Assembly (NCBI RefSeq): GCF_002017875.1
Contig: NZ_MUFV01000001.1
Span: forward strand, 868,001-932,000
Source: Deinococcus sp. LM3
GTDB lineage: Bacteria; Deinococcota; Deinococci; Deinococcales; Deinococcaceae
Direction of reading: 5' to 3'
Length of the DNA stretch: 64,000 nt
In this document: positions 36,450 to 46,962 of the stretch, in pieces
Position numbering within the stretch: the first letter of the stretch is position 1
Layout: every line of letters begins with the position of its first letter
Notes under the pieces: generated by a model
Seen by the model: the letters and a program-made list of their open reading frames with translations, nothing else
Database searches by the model: none
What the model was told of the DNA's origin: nothing
Made by a program: the position numbers and the translations under genes

Positions 36450-36546
36450 ACCCCTCCGCCCCTCCGGGGCACCTCCCCTCAAGGGGAGGCTTGGTGTGCC
36501 CCTGGCTCCCCTCGAGGGGAGCTGGCCGCGTAGCGGACTGAGGGGT
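36450..36546. repeat. REP/BIME-like inverted pair between sufB and sufD
   Basis: Two diverged copies of a palindromic unit in inverted order: ACCCCTCCG...CCTCCCCTCAAGGGGAGG at the left and GCTCCCCTCGAGGGGAGC...ACTGAGGGGT at the right. Each has its own perfect hairpin. The motif ACCCCTCAGTCCGC/GCTCCCCTC is like a REP sequence seen between genes of many bacteria. The remainder of 36372-36668 holds nothing else recognisable. Confidence 0.6.
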
Positions 36547-36668
36547 TACGCCAGGCAGGGAAGACCGGACGTGGCATTTCTGATCGGCCGCGAGGGATTT
36601 CACTGTGTGACGGGGCAGGCGTGTCACCCGTGACTGCCCGCAACAACAACGCAAATCAAGGAGGTTTC

Positions 36669-38021
<1,353 letters not shown>

Positions 38022-38038
38022 GCGTCCCGTCTGCGGTG

Positions 38039-38066
38039 GCGGTCAGTTCCTGTGGGAGCTGACCGC
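38039..38066. terminator. Intrinsic terminator after sufD
   Basis: GCGGTCAG/CTGACCGC stem with a 12-base loop, followed by TCTGCTTT; also faces the convergent TPR gene. Confidence 0.65.
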
Positions 38067-38092
38067 TCTGCTTTGCCCGGTGCGCCTGCCCG

Positions 38093-39259
38093 TCACCACT
38101 TGCTGCCGCCGGAGTTGTCACGGCTGGAGCGACTGCGGCCGCTACTCCAGCTGCTGCGTTCACCGCTGCGCAGGCTGGACGGACCCTGGTGACCGGGGCG
38201 GGCCCTGACGGCCAGGGCGTTGGCTTCCTGCGCCTCGCGCGCCTGCTGCTCGGCCATGTAGGCAGCGAAGGTTTCCTCGGTCTGCACGGCGGCGTGCAGG
38301 TGGTCGTAGCGGACCTGAATCATGGCGGCGGTGGCGAGGTCGTCCAGGCCTTCCTGCCGCCACTGCTTCAGCTGACTGTTCAGGTAGGTCAGGCGGGCCA
38401 GGAAGGGCTGCGCCTCCGGTCCGGTCTGCTGCCGGGCCTGCCGGAGCAACTCATCCAGCTGTGCCTGTAAAGCGGTCGTGCGTTCGGTGACTTCCGTGAC
38501 GCGCCGCTCGCGCCGGACGCGTTCCGCCTGAAGGTACCGCCTGAGTGCGCGGAATCCGACGGCCGCTCCCCAGGCGAGAAGGACGCCCACCGCCACCCAC
38601 GCGTACCGCCACGGCGATGGGGCCAGCGCCGGGCCGTCCAGAACAGGGGGCTGGTTCTGCTGCAGGGCCCGTTCCAGTGAGGCCAGCGACTCCGGATCCG
38701 CGAATCCCAGCTCGGGTGACAGGGCGCGTGCCCGGGCCAGCGCGGCGCGTGAGGCGTCCCACTGCCGGGCGAGGGCCTCGGTCATGGCCAGCAGGTAGTA
38801 CGCCTTGGGGTCGTCCCCCTCGGCCAGCAGCACGTCGGCCAGCAGGCCCCGCGCGGCGGTCGGGTCGCGCCGCATGACCTGCTCTATACGGCCGGGCGTC
38901 TCGAAGGGCACGCCGAGTTCCTGCTCGTTCCACTGCGGTAGCGCCTGGGCGCGGCTCAGGGCGGCGCGGGCCTCCGGGAGTCTCCCCTGCCGCGCCTGAA
39001 TGCGGGCCAGCAGCAGCAGGGACCGCGCGGATTCCGGGTGGGCAGCCGAGGCGGCGCGGGCGGCGGTTTCCGCGTCGGTCAGGCGGCCCGCGTTCATCAG
39101 GACGATCACCTCGTCCGGCGTGAGCAGCTTCGCGGCCACCTGAACGCTCCGGTCCACCTGCGCGGCCTGTGGCGGTGACACCAGGGTCGCCCCGGCGCCG
39201 GGCAGCACGAGGGCACCCGCGAGCAGGAGAGTCAGGGTGAGCCGGGGCAGGTGCTTCAC
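38093..39259 (-). CDS. Membrane-anchored TPR protein with coiled coil
   Basis: A 388-residue protein from a GTG start (39259) with TACAGT (39267-39272) 7 bases upstream, a leaderless layout. A signal peptide (LTLTLLLAGALVLPGAGA) is followed by TPR-like helices (LTDAETAARAASAAHPESA and similar, about residues 50-200), one membrane helix near 220-240 (YAWVAVGVLLAWGAAVGF), a charged coiled coil (about 245-350) and a Ser/Arg/Gly-rich tail. The fold suggests a scaffold across the membrane. Function unknown. Confidence 0.7.
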   Translation of the reverse strand: MKHLPRLTLTLLLAGALVLPGAGATLVSPPQAAQVDRSVQVAAKLLTPDEVIVLMNAGRLTDAETAARAASAAHPESARSLLLLARIQARQGRLPEARAALSRAQALPQWNEQELGVPFETPGRIEQVMRRDPTAARGLLADVLLAEGDDPKAYYLLAMTEALARQWDASRAALARARALSPELGFADPESLASLERALQQNQPPVLDGPALAPSPWRYAWVAVGVLLAWGAAVGFRALRRYLQAERVRRERRVTEVTERTTALQAQLDELLRQARQQTGPEAQPFLARLTYLNSQLKQWRQEGLDDLATAAMIQVRYDHLHAAVQTEETFAAYMAEQQAREAQEANALAVRARPGHQGPSSLRSGERSSWSSGRSRSSRDNSGGSKW

Positions 39260-39297
39260 GCTCCGTACTGTACGGCCCGCCGCGCCCGGAAGGCGCC

Positions 39298-39431
39298 TAC
39301 GCCGATGCCGGGTTTCGGCGCCGGGTTGCCAGCGCCACTTCCGGAATCCGCCTCTGCTGCCACTTTACGGCGCTGCTGTACGGGTCGGCCCGGGTCGAGC
39401 GGCTCTGCAACCCATCCAGCCGGCGTTCGGA
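39298..39431 (+). repeat. Decayed MITE-like element (long form)
   Basis: The order of blocks (GCCGGGTTGCCAGC, CCACTTCCGGAATCCGC, CTGCTGTACGGGTCG, GGCTCTGCAACCCATCCAG) matches the long form of the element family with many substitutions. Its right end abuts TCA 39432-39434, the stop codon of the minus-strand gene, as in the intact copies. Confidence 0.6.
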
Positions 39432-41804
39432 TCAGTGCAGGCGCAGGTTGGGGGGCGTCGGGTCGCTGTCCATTTCATCGCCCAGTTCGAGGGTCAGGTC
39501 GTCCACCGTGCCCGGCTGCCGGGTGGCCTGCACTGTCGCCAGCTCGTCCATCAGGGTGCCCAGCCGGACGAGGTGCGCCAGGGTCAGGTTCGGCGCGCCG
39601 ACGTGGCTGTCCCACATCCGTGCGTGCAGGTCGCCGAACATGTTGCCGTTCTCGATCAGGATGTCCGGTGATTCCAGGCGGTAGGGCAGGTGGAAGCGTT
39701 CGTTCAGGCTCCTTTCCTTCTCATGCAGCCATTTGCGGGCTGCGCCGAAGGCGCGTGAGAGCAGCATGTCGGGCGGGCCGGTCAGGATGACGGGGCGGGA
39801 GGAGAGGTAAGCGCCGCTGCTGTGCGCGACGATCCTGACGCTGCCTTCTCGCTCGGCGGGGCTCAGGTCGTCGCGCGGTCCGGCCGGGAACTGGATCTGC
39901 ACGCCGTCCAGCTCGGTTTTCAGGGAGGTGACGGTCGTCCGTCTACGTTCGGCTCGTTCCGCGACGGCGTTCAGGAGCGCGGTCACGGCGTGCAGGGGGG
40001 TGCGGGCCGGTGCCGTGCCGGTGGCGGTGAAGCGTGTCAGGGAGGGGGCTTTTTTGGTCCGTGCGCCCAGTCCGGCCGCCCGCAGGCGCGCCCAGTCCTG
40101 CGGGTCGAATTCCGCCTCGGTGCTCATGGTGAGGCTCTCCAGGCCGCCCGTGACGAGCAGGGCCAGGTCGGTGTTGAAACTGTTGTTCGTGTGCTGCACG
40201 TACGCCGGCCAGTCGGGGTAGAGCGCCAGCCCGTACTCCTGGCCCAGTTCGCCCATGACCAGGGCGTACAGTTGCGCGGGTGTGCCGTCCGGCGCGGTCC
40301 AGCTGGCCCGCAGCAGCCGGTCCGGTGGGAACGTCTGCCAGGGTGCGGCCGCCATGAAGCGCGTCCCGGCCTGCTGGAAGGCCCGTACGGTGGCGTCGTC
40401 GGCGTCTGTCAGGAAGGCGCGTGGGGCGTAGGCGGCCTGCTGGTCCATCAGTCCGGTCGAGATCTGCGCGGTCATCTCTCCGAACATTCCGTCGATTTCC
40501 GGCATGGCCTGCTGGTTCACCTGGATGTCCAGGTCGGTCAGGATGTCTGCCAGGACCGGGGCGAGCGCCGCGTCGGGCGTGAGGATCCGGCGGGGCCGGA
40601 CGGGCACGCCGGCGCTGGTGCCGTCCAGCATGGCGTCCAGTACCACGTCCAGCACGTCGTCCGGGGTGGCGTCGGGAATGAGTTCGGTGGTCAGGATCTG
40701 CCCGGTGACGGCGTTCAGGATCAGCGTGACGCTGGGTATTCCCTCGTCGGGTGGCAGCAGGCTCGGCAGCTCGCGGCTGGTCACGATCCACACGAGGTTC
40801 GGGTCCAGCGGCAGTGCGCGCAGGGCGTCGAGGTCGAAGTCCCCGTCGTCAGCGTCGAAGAACGCGGCAGCGAGCGGCGAGTCGATCCGGATGATCGCGT
40901 CGCCCGTGTCCGGTTCTACGGTCACGGGGGGGCCGTCCCGGTCCGGTCGTCCCCGGGTGGGCGTCCCGGTTTCCGACGCCCGCGCCTTCTTGGGGGTGGT
41001 CTTCGGGGCGCTGGTCTTCTCGGCTGAAGCCTTCTGGGCCGGGCTTTTCTGGGCCGGGCCTTTCTGGGCCGGGCCTTTCTGTGCTGCGGGAGCCTTCCCG
41101 GCCTGTTCGGGTGCCTCGGCGGGCGGCCAGTCGTCGTCGTTGCCGCCCTCGTAGGCGCACACGCCCATGCGGGGTGAGTTCACGACCGGCAGCTGCTCGT
41201 CCCGTGTCTGTTCGCCGTGCCGGTCGCAGTACAGCGTGGGCTGGCCGGTCAGGTCGTCGTACTCCCAGCTGTGCGCCCACCGGGCCGGGGCGCCGCACTC
41301 CTGGCAGCCCAGCTCGGGCGGCAGGTTGCGGGCCAGCAGGCGCACGGTGTCCCTGGCAGTGGTGGTGACGGGTTCGCGCGCCTGCACGGTCAGTTTCAGG
41401 TTCGTGCTGCTGCCGAAGTCGTAGGTGTAGTCGAAGCGGTCTCCGGCGCCCAGGCCCAGCTCCTCCAGGGTCGGTTGTTTGCGTTTCCGGCGCGGGCGGA
41501 ACGGGTCGAAGTCGTCGTGGTCCTCCTGCGGCCCGATGGAGAACTCGCTGAGGTGCCCGCAGCATTCCAGCCAGATGCCGCGCAGGAAGCCGTCCAGGTC
41601 GTCCAGCGTGGCGCTGACAGGCACCTCGACGTCCAGCCAGTACCGGGAGTTGGCCGTGATCCGCAGGCGGTACCCGTCGCGCGCCTTCACGCGGGGCAGG
41701 GGCCGCTGGGGGCAGGTGTTCTGGTGGCGGGTCATGGCGGCCTTGGTGCCGGTAAAGCCGCAGGCCCGGCACATCCCGCGCGACTGAGGACGGCGTGCTG
41801 TCAT
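39432..41804 (-). CDS. Zinc-finger / pRiA4b ORF-3-like fusion protein of unknown function
   Basis: A 790-residue protein starting 6 bases after TACACT (41811-41816). Residues about 12-32 form a Cys2-His-Cys finger (CRACGFTGTKAAMTRHQNTC). About 45-150 resemble the plasmid pRiA4b ORF-3 domain (RYWLDVEVPVSATLDDLD, then DRFDYTYDFGSSTNLKL). A second Cys pair (GCQECG) and CDRHGEQ follow. About 240-290 is a Lys/Ala/Pro linker with AQKGP and AQKSP repeats. The remaining 500 residues match no domain I know by name; the segment from VWIVTSRELPSLL to TGQILTTELI and the QLYALVMGELGQEYGLALY stretch look like separate globular domains of the DUF6930/DUF7309 kind. A lone large gene on the minus strand. Confidence 0.65.
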   Translation of the reverse strand: MTARRPQSRGMCRACGFTGTKAAMTRHQNTCPQRPLPRVKARDGYRLRITANSRYWLDVEVPVSATLDDLDGFLRGIWLECCGHLSEFSIGPQEDHDDFDPFRPRRKRKQPTLEELGLGAGDRFDYTYDFGSSTNLKLTVQAREPVTTTARDTVRLLARNLPPELGCQECGAPARWAHSWEYDDLTGQPTLYCDRHGEQTRDEQLPVVNSPRMGVCAYEGGNDDDWPPAEAPEQAGKAPAAQKGPAQKGPAQKSPAQKASAEKTSAPKTTPKKARASETGTPTRGRPDRDGPPVTVEPDTGDAIIRIDSPLAAAFFDADDGDFDLDALRALPLDPNLVWIVTSRELPSLLPPDEGIPSVTLILNAVTGQILTTELIPDATPDDVLDVVLDAMLDGTSAGVPVRPRRILTPDAALAPVLADILTDLDIQVNQQAMPEIDGMFGEMTAQISTGLMDQQAAYAPRAFLTDADDATVRAFQQAGTRFMAAAPWQTFPPDRLLRASWTAPDGTPAQLYALVMGELGQEYGLALYPDWPAYVQHTNNSFNTDLALLVTGGLESLTMSTEAEFDPQDWARLRAAGLGARTKKAPSLTRFTATGTAPARTPLHAVTALLNAVAERAERRRTTVTSLKTELDGVQIQFPAGPRDDLSPAEREGSVRIVAHSSGAYLSSRPVILTGPPDMLLSRAFGAARKWLHEKERSLNERFHLPYRLESPDILIENGNMFGDLHARMWDSHVGAPNLTLAHLVRLGTLMDELATVQATRQPGTVDDLTLELGDEMDSDPTPPNLRLH

Positions 41805-41887
41805 GCTCCCAGTGTAGCCGCCTGTGCATCCCGCGTATCGGCCGGGAGGCGGCGCATACTGGGATCATGAGGGTCTGGTGCGCGTGA

Positions 41888-42042
41888 TACGGATTCCGTT
41901 TGTTTCGCTGACAATCCGGAACTTCACCGGATGGCCAGCTCCACGTCCGGAACCCGTTTCTCTCCTACTCTGCGGGGCAGCTCTACGAGTCGCATCCGCT
42001 CGGATTGAACGGTCTTTGCAGCCCATTCAATCGGAGTTTGTA
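41888..42042 (+). mobile_element. MITE-like element, copy 4 (long form)
   Basis: A 155-bp copy, ends TACGGATTCCG and CGGAGTTTGTA, flanked by TGA at 41885-41887 and 42043-42045. Its last base plus the right TGA forms the ATG of the aminopeptidase gene. Removing the element and one TGA gives GTG AGG CGG in frame with that gene. It separates a promoter-like CATACT (41855-41860) from the gene. Confidence 0.87.
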
Positions 42043-43103
42043 TGAGGCGGGCGGCGTGGGCGGCGGGTCTGCTGCTGGCGGGGGTGGCCCTGAGCGGGTG
42101 CGCGGACGTGCGGTACCTGACGCAGGCGGCGGGCGGGCAGCTGGACCTGCTGCGGCGGGCGCGGCCGGTCGAGGCGGCCCTGGCGGACCCGGCCACGCCC
42201 ACGGAGGTGCGGCGCAAGTTGCGGCTGGCGTCGGAGGTGCGGGCCTTCGCGGTGGCCCCCGAGGCGGCGGGTGGGCTGGGCCTGCCGGATCACGGGTCTT
42301 TCCTGAAGTTCGTGGATGTGGGCCGGCCGTTCGTGGTGTGGAACGTCTTTTCCGCGCCGGAGTTCAGCGTGACGCTGGACACGTCGTGTTTCCCGGTGGC
42401 GGGCTGCGTGGGGTACCGGGGGTACTTCAGCGAGGCGGCCGCGCGGGCGTACGCGCAGGAGCGGCGCGCGGCGGGCCGGGACGTGAGCGTGGGCGGCGTG
42501 AGTGCGTACTCCACGCTGGGGTACCTGAACGACCCGGTGCTGTCCACCATGCTGGCGTACCCGGACGCGACCCTGATCCGCACGGTGATTCACGAACTGG
42601 CGCACCCGGCCCTGTACGTGCCGGGCGACACGGTGTTCAACGAGTCGTACGCCACGGCGGTCGAGGAGGAGGGAATGCGGCGCTGGCTGGCCGCGCACGG
42701 CACGCCGGAGCTGCGCGAGCAGGACCGGTTGGCGCAGGAGCGGCAGTCGGGCTTCGAGGCGCTGCTGCTCGGCGCCCGCGCGCAGCTGGAGGCGCTGTAC
42801 GCCCGTCCGGACCTGACCGGGCAGCGGCGGCGGGAGGGAAAGGCGGCGGTCCTGGCGGACCTGAACGCCCGGTACGCCACGCTGAGGGCCGCGTGGGGCG
42901 AGTACGCGGGGTACGACGCCTACTTCGCGCGCGGCGTGAACAACGCCTCGCTGGGCGCGGTGGCGGCGTACGCGGCGATGGTGCCGGACTTCCAGGCGTT
43001 GCTGGCGCGGGTGGACGGGCACCTCCCGGCATTCACCGAGAGCGCGCGGGTGTGCGCGCAGAGGCCACAGACGGAACGGGCGGCGTGCCTGCGCGGTTCC
43101 TGA
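42042..43103 (+). CDS. Predicted aminopeptidase lipoprotein (COG4324)
   Basis: A 353-residue protein with a lipoprotein signal (GLLLAGVALSGC, lipidated Cys near residue 21). The metallopeptidase site is VIHELAHPALYVPGD with two His and a Glu, followed by FNESYATAVEEEG for the third ligand. It belongs to the DUF2265/Aminopep family of predicted surface peptidases. The start codon is now ATG made at the junction with the mobile element; before insertion it would have been GTG. No ribosome site lies before it, so present expression is a question. Confidence 0.85.
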   Translation: MRRAAWAAGLLLAGVALSGCADVRYLTQAAGGQLDLLRRARPVEAALADPATPTEVRRKLRLASEVRAFAVAPEAAGGLGLPDHGSFLKFVDVGRPFVVWNVFSAPEFSVTLDTSCFPVAGCVGYRGYFSEAAARAYAQERRAAGRDVSVGGVSAYSTLGYLNDPVLSTMLAYPDATLIRTVIHELAHPALYVPGDTVFNESYATAVEEEGMRRWLAAHGTPELREQDRLAQERQSGFEALLLGARAQLEALYARPDLTGQRRREGKAAVLADLNARYATLRAAWGEYAGYDAYFARGVNNASLGAVAAYAAMVPDFQALLARVDGHLPAFTESARVCAQRPQTERAACLRGS

Positions 43104-43463
43104 TCGGTTCATGAGCACCGGTGGGCTCCGGCGCGCCGTTTGTGCGTTCCCGCGCGGGTGCGGGTGTGAGGGCGCGCCCCCATCCGCTGGCCGGGCCGGG
43201 TGTGTTAACGCACGCCGGGTACTGCGCCGGGGCCACGCCCTCTGCGGGCCGGCAGGTGAGGGTGACCTGACGGCCGGCTGAGGCGCGTGAGGGGTTTCGC
43301 CGCTGGCCCTGAGCGCAGGCGGGGGACGCGCTTGAGCGTTCACGCAGGGAAAGCGCAGGTCCGCCGCGCATGGTGAAGGGCAGGAACGGCCGGCATCCGG
43401 CTGGCCCGTTCACTTTCCGCACTGACCCGCTCATGGCGGGCACTGCCTATCAAGAGGTGCCTC
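43104..43463. other. Intergenic region, 360 bp
   Basis: No gene is seen. There is a GGCGCGCC/GGCGCGCC pair near 43132 and 43172 and a GCGCTT/AAGCGC hairpin near 43329-43357. GAGGTG before the ATG at 43464 is the ribosome site of the next gene. Confidence 0.4.
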
Positions 43464-44318
43464 ATGCGTTCCACTGAAACCACCCGCTTCGTTCCTGCAC
43501 GCTCCCGCTCCCTGCTGGGCCTGCTCACCCTGGGCCTGCTGGCCGGTGCGCCCGCCTTCGCCCAGACGACCCCGCCCGGCGCAGCTCCGGCAGAGACGAC
43601 CCCGATCACGGTCCCGGCCACCGAGCCGGTTCCGAACCTGGGTCTGCCCGCCACGGGCACGGAGCAGGCGACGCCTCCCCTGCCGACGGACACGGCTCCC
43701 ACAGATGCGGCTCCCACAGACGCGGCCCCCACTGAGACCGTGCCGACCGAGACAGCCCCAGTCGAGACCGCTCCGGCACCCGACGACGTGGCCCCCACCG
43801 CCAGCAGCCTGCCCGCACCGGGCAGCGTGAAAGTCCCCGTCCTGGAAGGCGAGGAAGTCCTGAAAACCGTGCCGACCGTGCTGGGCGAGGCGCTCGTGTA
43901 CGCCGGCAGCACCGGGGACGCGATGGCCCGCACGCTGGCGGCCCTGCAGGCCGACGGGTACACCACCGTTGACGGCAGCGACGCCTCTGCCGGGAGTGAG
44001 GCGACGGGCGACGCTGTCCTGCTGTCCCGTGACGGACAGGCATTCGAACTGAGCGGCCGGGAGTCGTTCGGCGTGACCGTCGTGGCCCTGTCTCGCCTGC
44101 CGGCCACCGCAGCGACCGACACGGCACCGACCGAGACCGCGCCGGACACGGCCCCCGCCGACACCGAGACGGCGCCCACGCAACCGGACGCTCCGGCAGA
44201 GCCTGACACGGACGCGCCCCCGGCCACCACTGAGCCGGCCACCACTGATCCGGCTGTCACTGATCCGGCCAGCACTGAACCGGCCGTACCCGCCCCGGTC
44301 ACGCCCGGCCAGCCCTGA
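43464..44318 (+). CDS. Secreted Thr/Pro/Ala-rich protein
   Basis: A 284-residue protein with a signal peptide (LLGLLTLGLLAGAPAFA, then QTT). Two low-complexity arms (about 35-110 and 210-284) made of T-A/E-P repeats (TDTAPTDAAPTDAAPTET; TEPATTDPAVTDPAST) flank a central folded region of about 95 residues (VKVPVLEGEEVLKTV to FGVTVVALSRLP). No family is recognised for the core. The arms look like cell-wall spanning or glycosylatable spacers. A strong terminator follows at once. Confidence 0.7.
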   Translation: MRSTETTRFVPARSRSLLGLLTLGLLAGAPAFAQTTPPGAAPAETTPITVPATEPVPNLGLPATGTEQATPPLPTDTAPTDAAPTDAAPTETVPTETAPVETAPAPDDVAPTASSLPAPGSVKVPVLEGEEVLKTVPTVLGEALVYAGSTGDAMARTLAALQADGYTTVDGSDASAGSEATGDAVLLSRDGQAFELSGRESFGVTVVALSRLPATAATDTAPTETAPDTAPADTETAPTQPDAPAEPDTDAPPATTEPATTDPAVTDPASTEPAVPAPVTPGQP

Positions 44319-44337
44319 AGTCCAATTGAGCGACCAG

Positions 44338-44362
44338 CCGCCCCTCACGGGGCGGTTTTTTT
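44338..44362 (+). terminator. Strong intrinsic terminator
   Basis: CCGCCCC-TCAC-GGGGCGG followed by seven T, 20 bases after the preceding stop codon. Confidence 0.92.
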
Positions 44363-44469
44363 GGCCCTGGCACGCGCTGGGACACTGGGATACCGGGACA
44401 GACGGGCCGCCCATGCTGGACGGCAGCGGGCGGCCACCTCAAGGCAGAGGGCAGAGGTCCGGAGGGCGT

Positions 44470-44604
44470 CCCTCCATGGCCTCTGTGCATCCAGCGGGCT
44501 CGCAGAGCGGCGAGGCAGGGCCCGTAGCAGAGGCGCGGGTTCCGGGCGTGACATGGGCCACCCGGCGCCCTGTCCGGGTTGTTGCTGAAACAGGCGGAAT
44601 CCAT
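44470..44604 (-). repeat. Decayed MITE-like element (reverse orientation)
   Basis: The right part (GGGTTCCGGGCGTGACATGG, GGCGCCCTGTCCGGGTTG, GAAACAGGCGGAATCCAT) follows the reverse complement of the element family with substitutions; the left part is poorly kept. No target duplication remains. The rest of 44363-44724 holds nothing recognisable. Confidence 0.55.
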
Positions 44605-44724
44605 GGCACGCCCTGCCCGCGTGGGCGCATTCCGGCAGGCAGGGCGACGGGCAGCGGCAGCGGCGCCCTACGGAAGGCCGCCCTCTTCCCGGTGTGGGAG
44701 GGGGGCGGCGCTGTGGTGCGGGGT

Positions 44725-45402
44725 TCAGGCTTCGGTGGTGTCGTCGCCCTTGACTTCTTCGAGGCTGGTTTCGCCTTCCAGAACGGCGGCGGCGGCTTCC
44801 TCGCTGATCTCGCCGCTGGCGACCATGCCGGCGACCTGGGCGGCCTGGGTTTCGGCGGCCGCTTCGCCGTCGCTGAGGCGGGGGGGCAGCACGCTGATGA
44901 CGACCTGGTCGGCGTCACCGGCGAGCTTCACGCCTTCCGGGAGTTTGATCTGGCCGGCGGTGACGTGGTCGCCGATGGCGAGCTTGGTCACGTCGACGAC
45001 GAGTTCCTGGGGGATGCGGCGGGGGCCGGGGGCGATCACGGCGAGGTTGTGCACGACGATGTCGAGCAGGCCGCCCATGACGACGCCCTGGCTCTTGCCG
45101 GTGGTGTGCACGGGCACGTTCACTTCGACGGGTTCACCGTAGGTGACCATGTAGAAGTCGACGTGGATGGGGGTGCGCTTGCGCTTGTCCATCTGCACGG
45201 TCTTGACCAGCGCGGGGAAGGTCTGGCCGCCCTCGACGGTGATGTCGAACAGGCCGGTGGTGCTCTGGGTGCGGAAGGCGCGGTCGAAGGCCTTGCGGTC
45301 GATGGCGAAGGAGACGTTGTTCTCCTTGTTGTAGGCGACGGCGGGGATCATGCCTTCGGCCAGTTTCTCCTGGCTCTTGCGGGGTTTGGCGTTCAGTTCC
45401 AT
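44725..45402 (-). CDS. rplY: 50S ribosomal protein L25/general stress protein Ctc
   Basis: A 225-residue Ctc-form L25. The N-terminal 5S rRNA binding domain (MELNAKPRKSQEKLAEG, then QMDKRKRTPIHVDFYMV) is followed by the beta-rich second domain (PVHTTGKSQGVVMGG, IPQELVVDVTKLAIGDHV) and an acidic Ala/Glu-rich C-terminal extension of the type known from the Deinococcus CTC protein. AAGGAG precedes the ATG. TATGCT (45500-45505, minus strand) is a likely -10. Confidence 0.95.
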   Translation of the reverse strand: MELNAKPRKSQEKLAEGMIPAVAYNKENNVSFAIDRKAFDRAFRTQSTTGLFDITVEGGQTFPALVKTVQMDKRKRTPIHVDFYMVTYGEPVEVNVPVHTTGKSQGVVMGGLLDIVVHNLAVIAPGPRRIPQELVVDVTKLAIGDHVTAGQIKLPEGVKLAGDADQVVISVLPPRLSDGEAAAETQAAQVAGMVASGEISEEAAAAVLEGETSLEEVKGDDTTEA

Positions 45403-45499
45403 GTGCTCTCTCCTTGGCGTTCTTCGCCGCCTCGCTCTCGCCGCGCGCCGGGACCCGGCGGGGTCGGTCCGGGGGCGGGGGCGGACGTGCAACCGTGAC

Positions 45500-45505
45500 A
45501 GCATA
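45500..45505 (-). promoter_or_regulatory. -10 box of rplY
   Basis: TATGCT on the minus strand with TTTG just before it, about 98 bases upstream of the rplY start. The leader between contains a GC-rich stretch. A divergent TAGACT near 45548 may serve efp. Confidence 0.4.
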
Positions 45506-45641
45506 GCAAACGCGCCCGCCCCGGTGGAAGGGTCGTGGGGGGGTCTGCTAGACTCCTATGCGTTGCCGCGCGGCTCCCCGCGTTCCCCTGCCCGGCGGGG
45601 GGGTGCGGAGGCGGCCCCGGTGGGAAAAAAAGGAGAATGAC

Positions 45642-46199
45642 ATGATCAGCGTTACTGAACTGCGCAACGGCACGAAAGTGGAGATGGACGGCGGCCTGTG
45701 GGAATGCCTGGATTACTCGCACCTGAAGATGGGTCGCGGCGGCGCGAAGGTCGTCACGAAGTTCCGCAACATGGAGTCCGGCGCGATCGTGGACCGCACC
45801 TTCAACAGCGGCGAGAAACTGCAGGACATCTACGTGGAAGGCAAGACCATGCAGTACCTGTACAAGGACGGCGAGGACTTCATGTTCATGGACATGGACA
45901 CCTTCGAGCAGGTGACGCTGCCGCCCTCGCTGGTCGGTGACGCCGCGAAGTTCATGAAGGAGAACACCGAGATTGAGGTCGCCATGTACGGCGAGAAGGC
46001 CCTGAGCATCACCCTGCCCAACCAGGTGATCCTGAAGATCGTGGAGACCGATCCCGGTCTGCGCGGCGACACGGCCTCCGGCGGCACCAAGCCCGCCAAG
46101 CTGGAAACCGGCGCCGTGGTGCAGGTTCCGCTGTTCGTGGAGCAGGACACGATGGTCAAGGTCGACACCCGGACCGGCGCCTACCTCAGCCGCGCCTGA
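45642..46199 (+). CDS. efp: Elongation factor P
   Basis: A 185-residue EF-P with three beta domains; the tip loop reads HLKMGRGGAKV, with Arg where E. coli has the modified Lys34. That loop form is known in Thermus-type EF-P. The end DTRTGAYLSRA is typical. It relieves stalling at proline runs, which matters here since several window genes encode long Pro stretches. AGGAGAA lies before the ATG at 45642. Confidence 0.97.
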   Translation: MISVTELRNGTKVEMDGGLWECLDYSHLKMGRGGAKVVTKFRNMESGAIVDRTFNSGEKLQDIYVEGKTMQYLYKDGEDFMFMDMDTFEQVTLPPSLVGDAAKFMKENTEIEVAMYGEKALSITLPNQVILKIVETDPGLRGDTASGGTKPAKLETGAVVQVPLFVEQDTMVKVDTRTGAYLSRA

Positions 46200-46211
46200 A
46201 ACGGTGAGTGC

Positions 46212-46257
46212 AGGGCCGCCTTCCCAGCCGATGGTGCGGGGGGCGGCCCTCGCCTTT
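46212..46257 (+). terminator. Intrinsic terminator after efp
   Basis: AGGGCCGCC/GGCGGCCCT 9-bp stem followed by CGCCTTTT, 13 bases after the efp stop. Confidence 0.75.
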
Positions 46258-46380
46258 TACATTAGACTCGGTTCAGCCAAACGAGCGTTAGGCACGCGGT
46301 GACACCCCCTCTCGTCCCGTACGGGGCATGATTGGGGGCAGCGTCCACCGCAGAACACAGCAGACCTTCAAGGAGGGGCC

Positions 46381-46917
<537 letters not shown>

Positions 46918-46962
46918 TTGCGGTGAACCGGAGGCTAACCCGAGCGGAGCGAGCAGCAACAG

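Noticed and set aside
36450..36546. CRISPR-like repeats
   Set aside because: Only two palindromic units in inverted order with no spacers of equal length.
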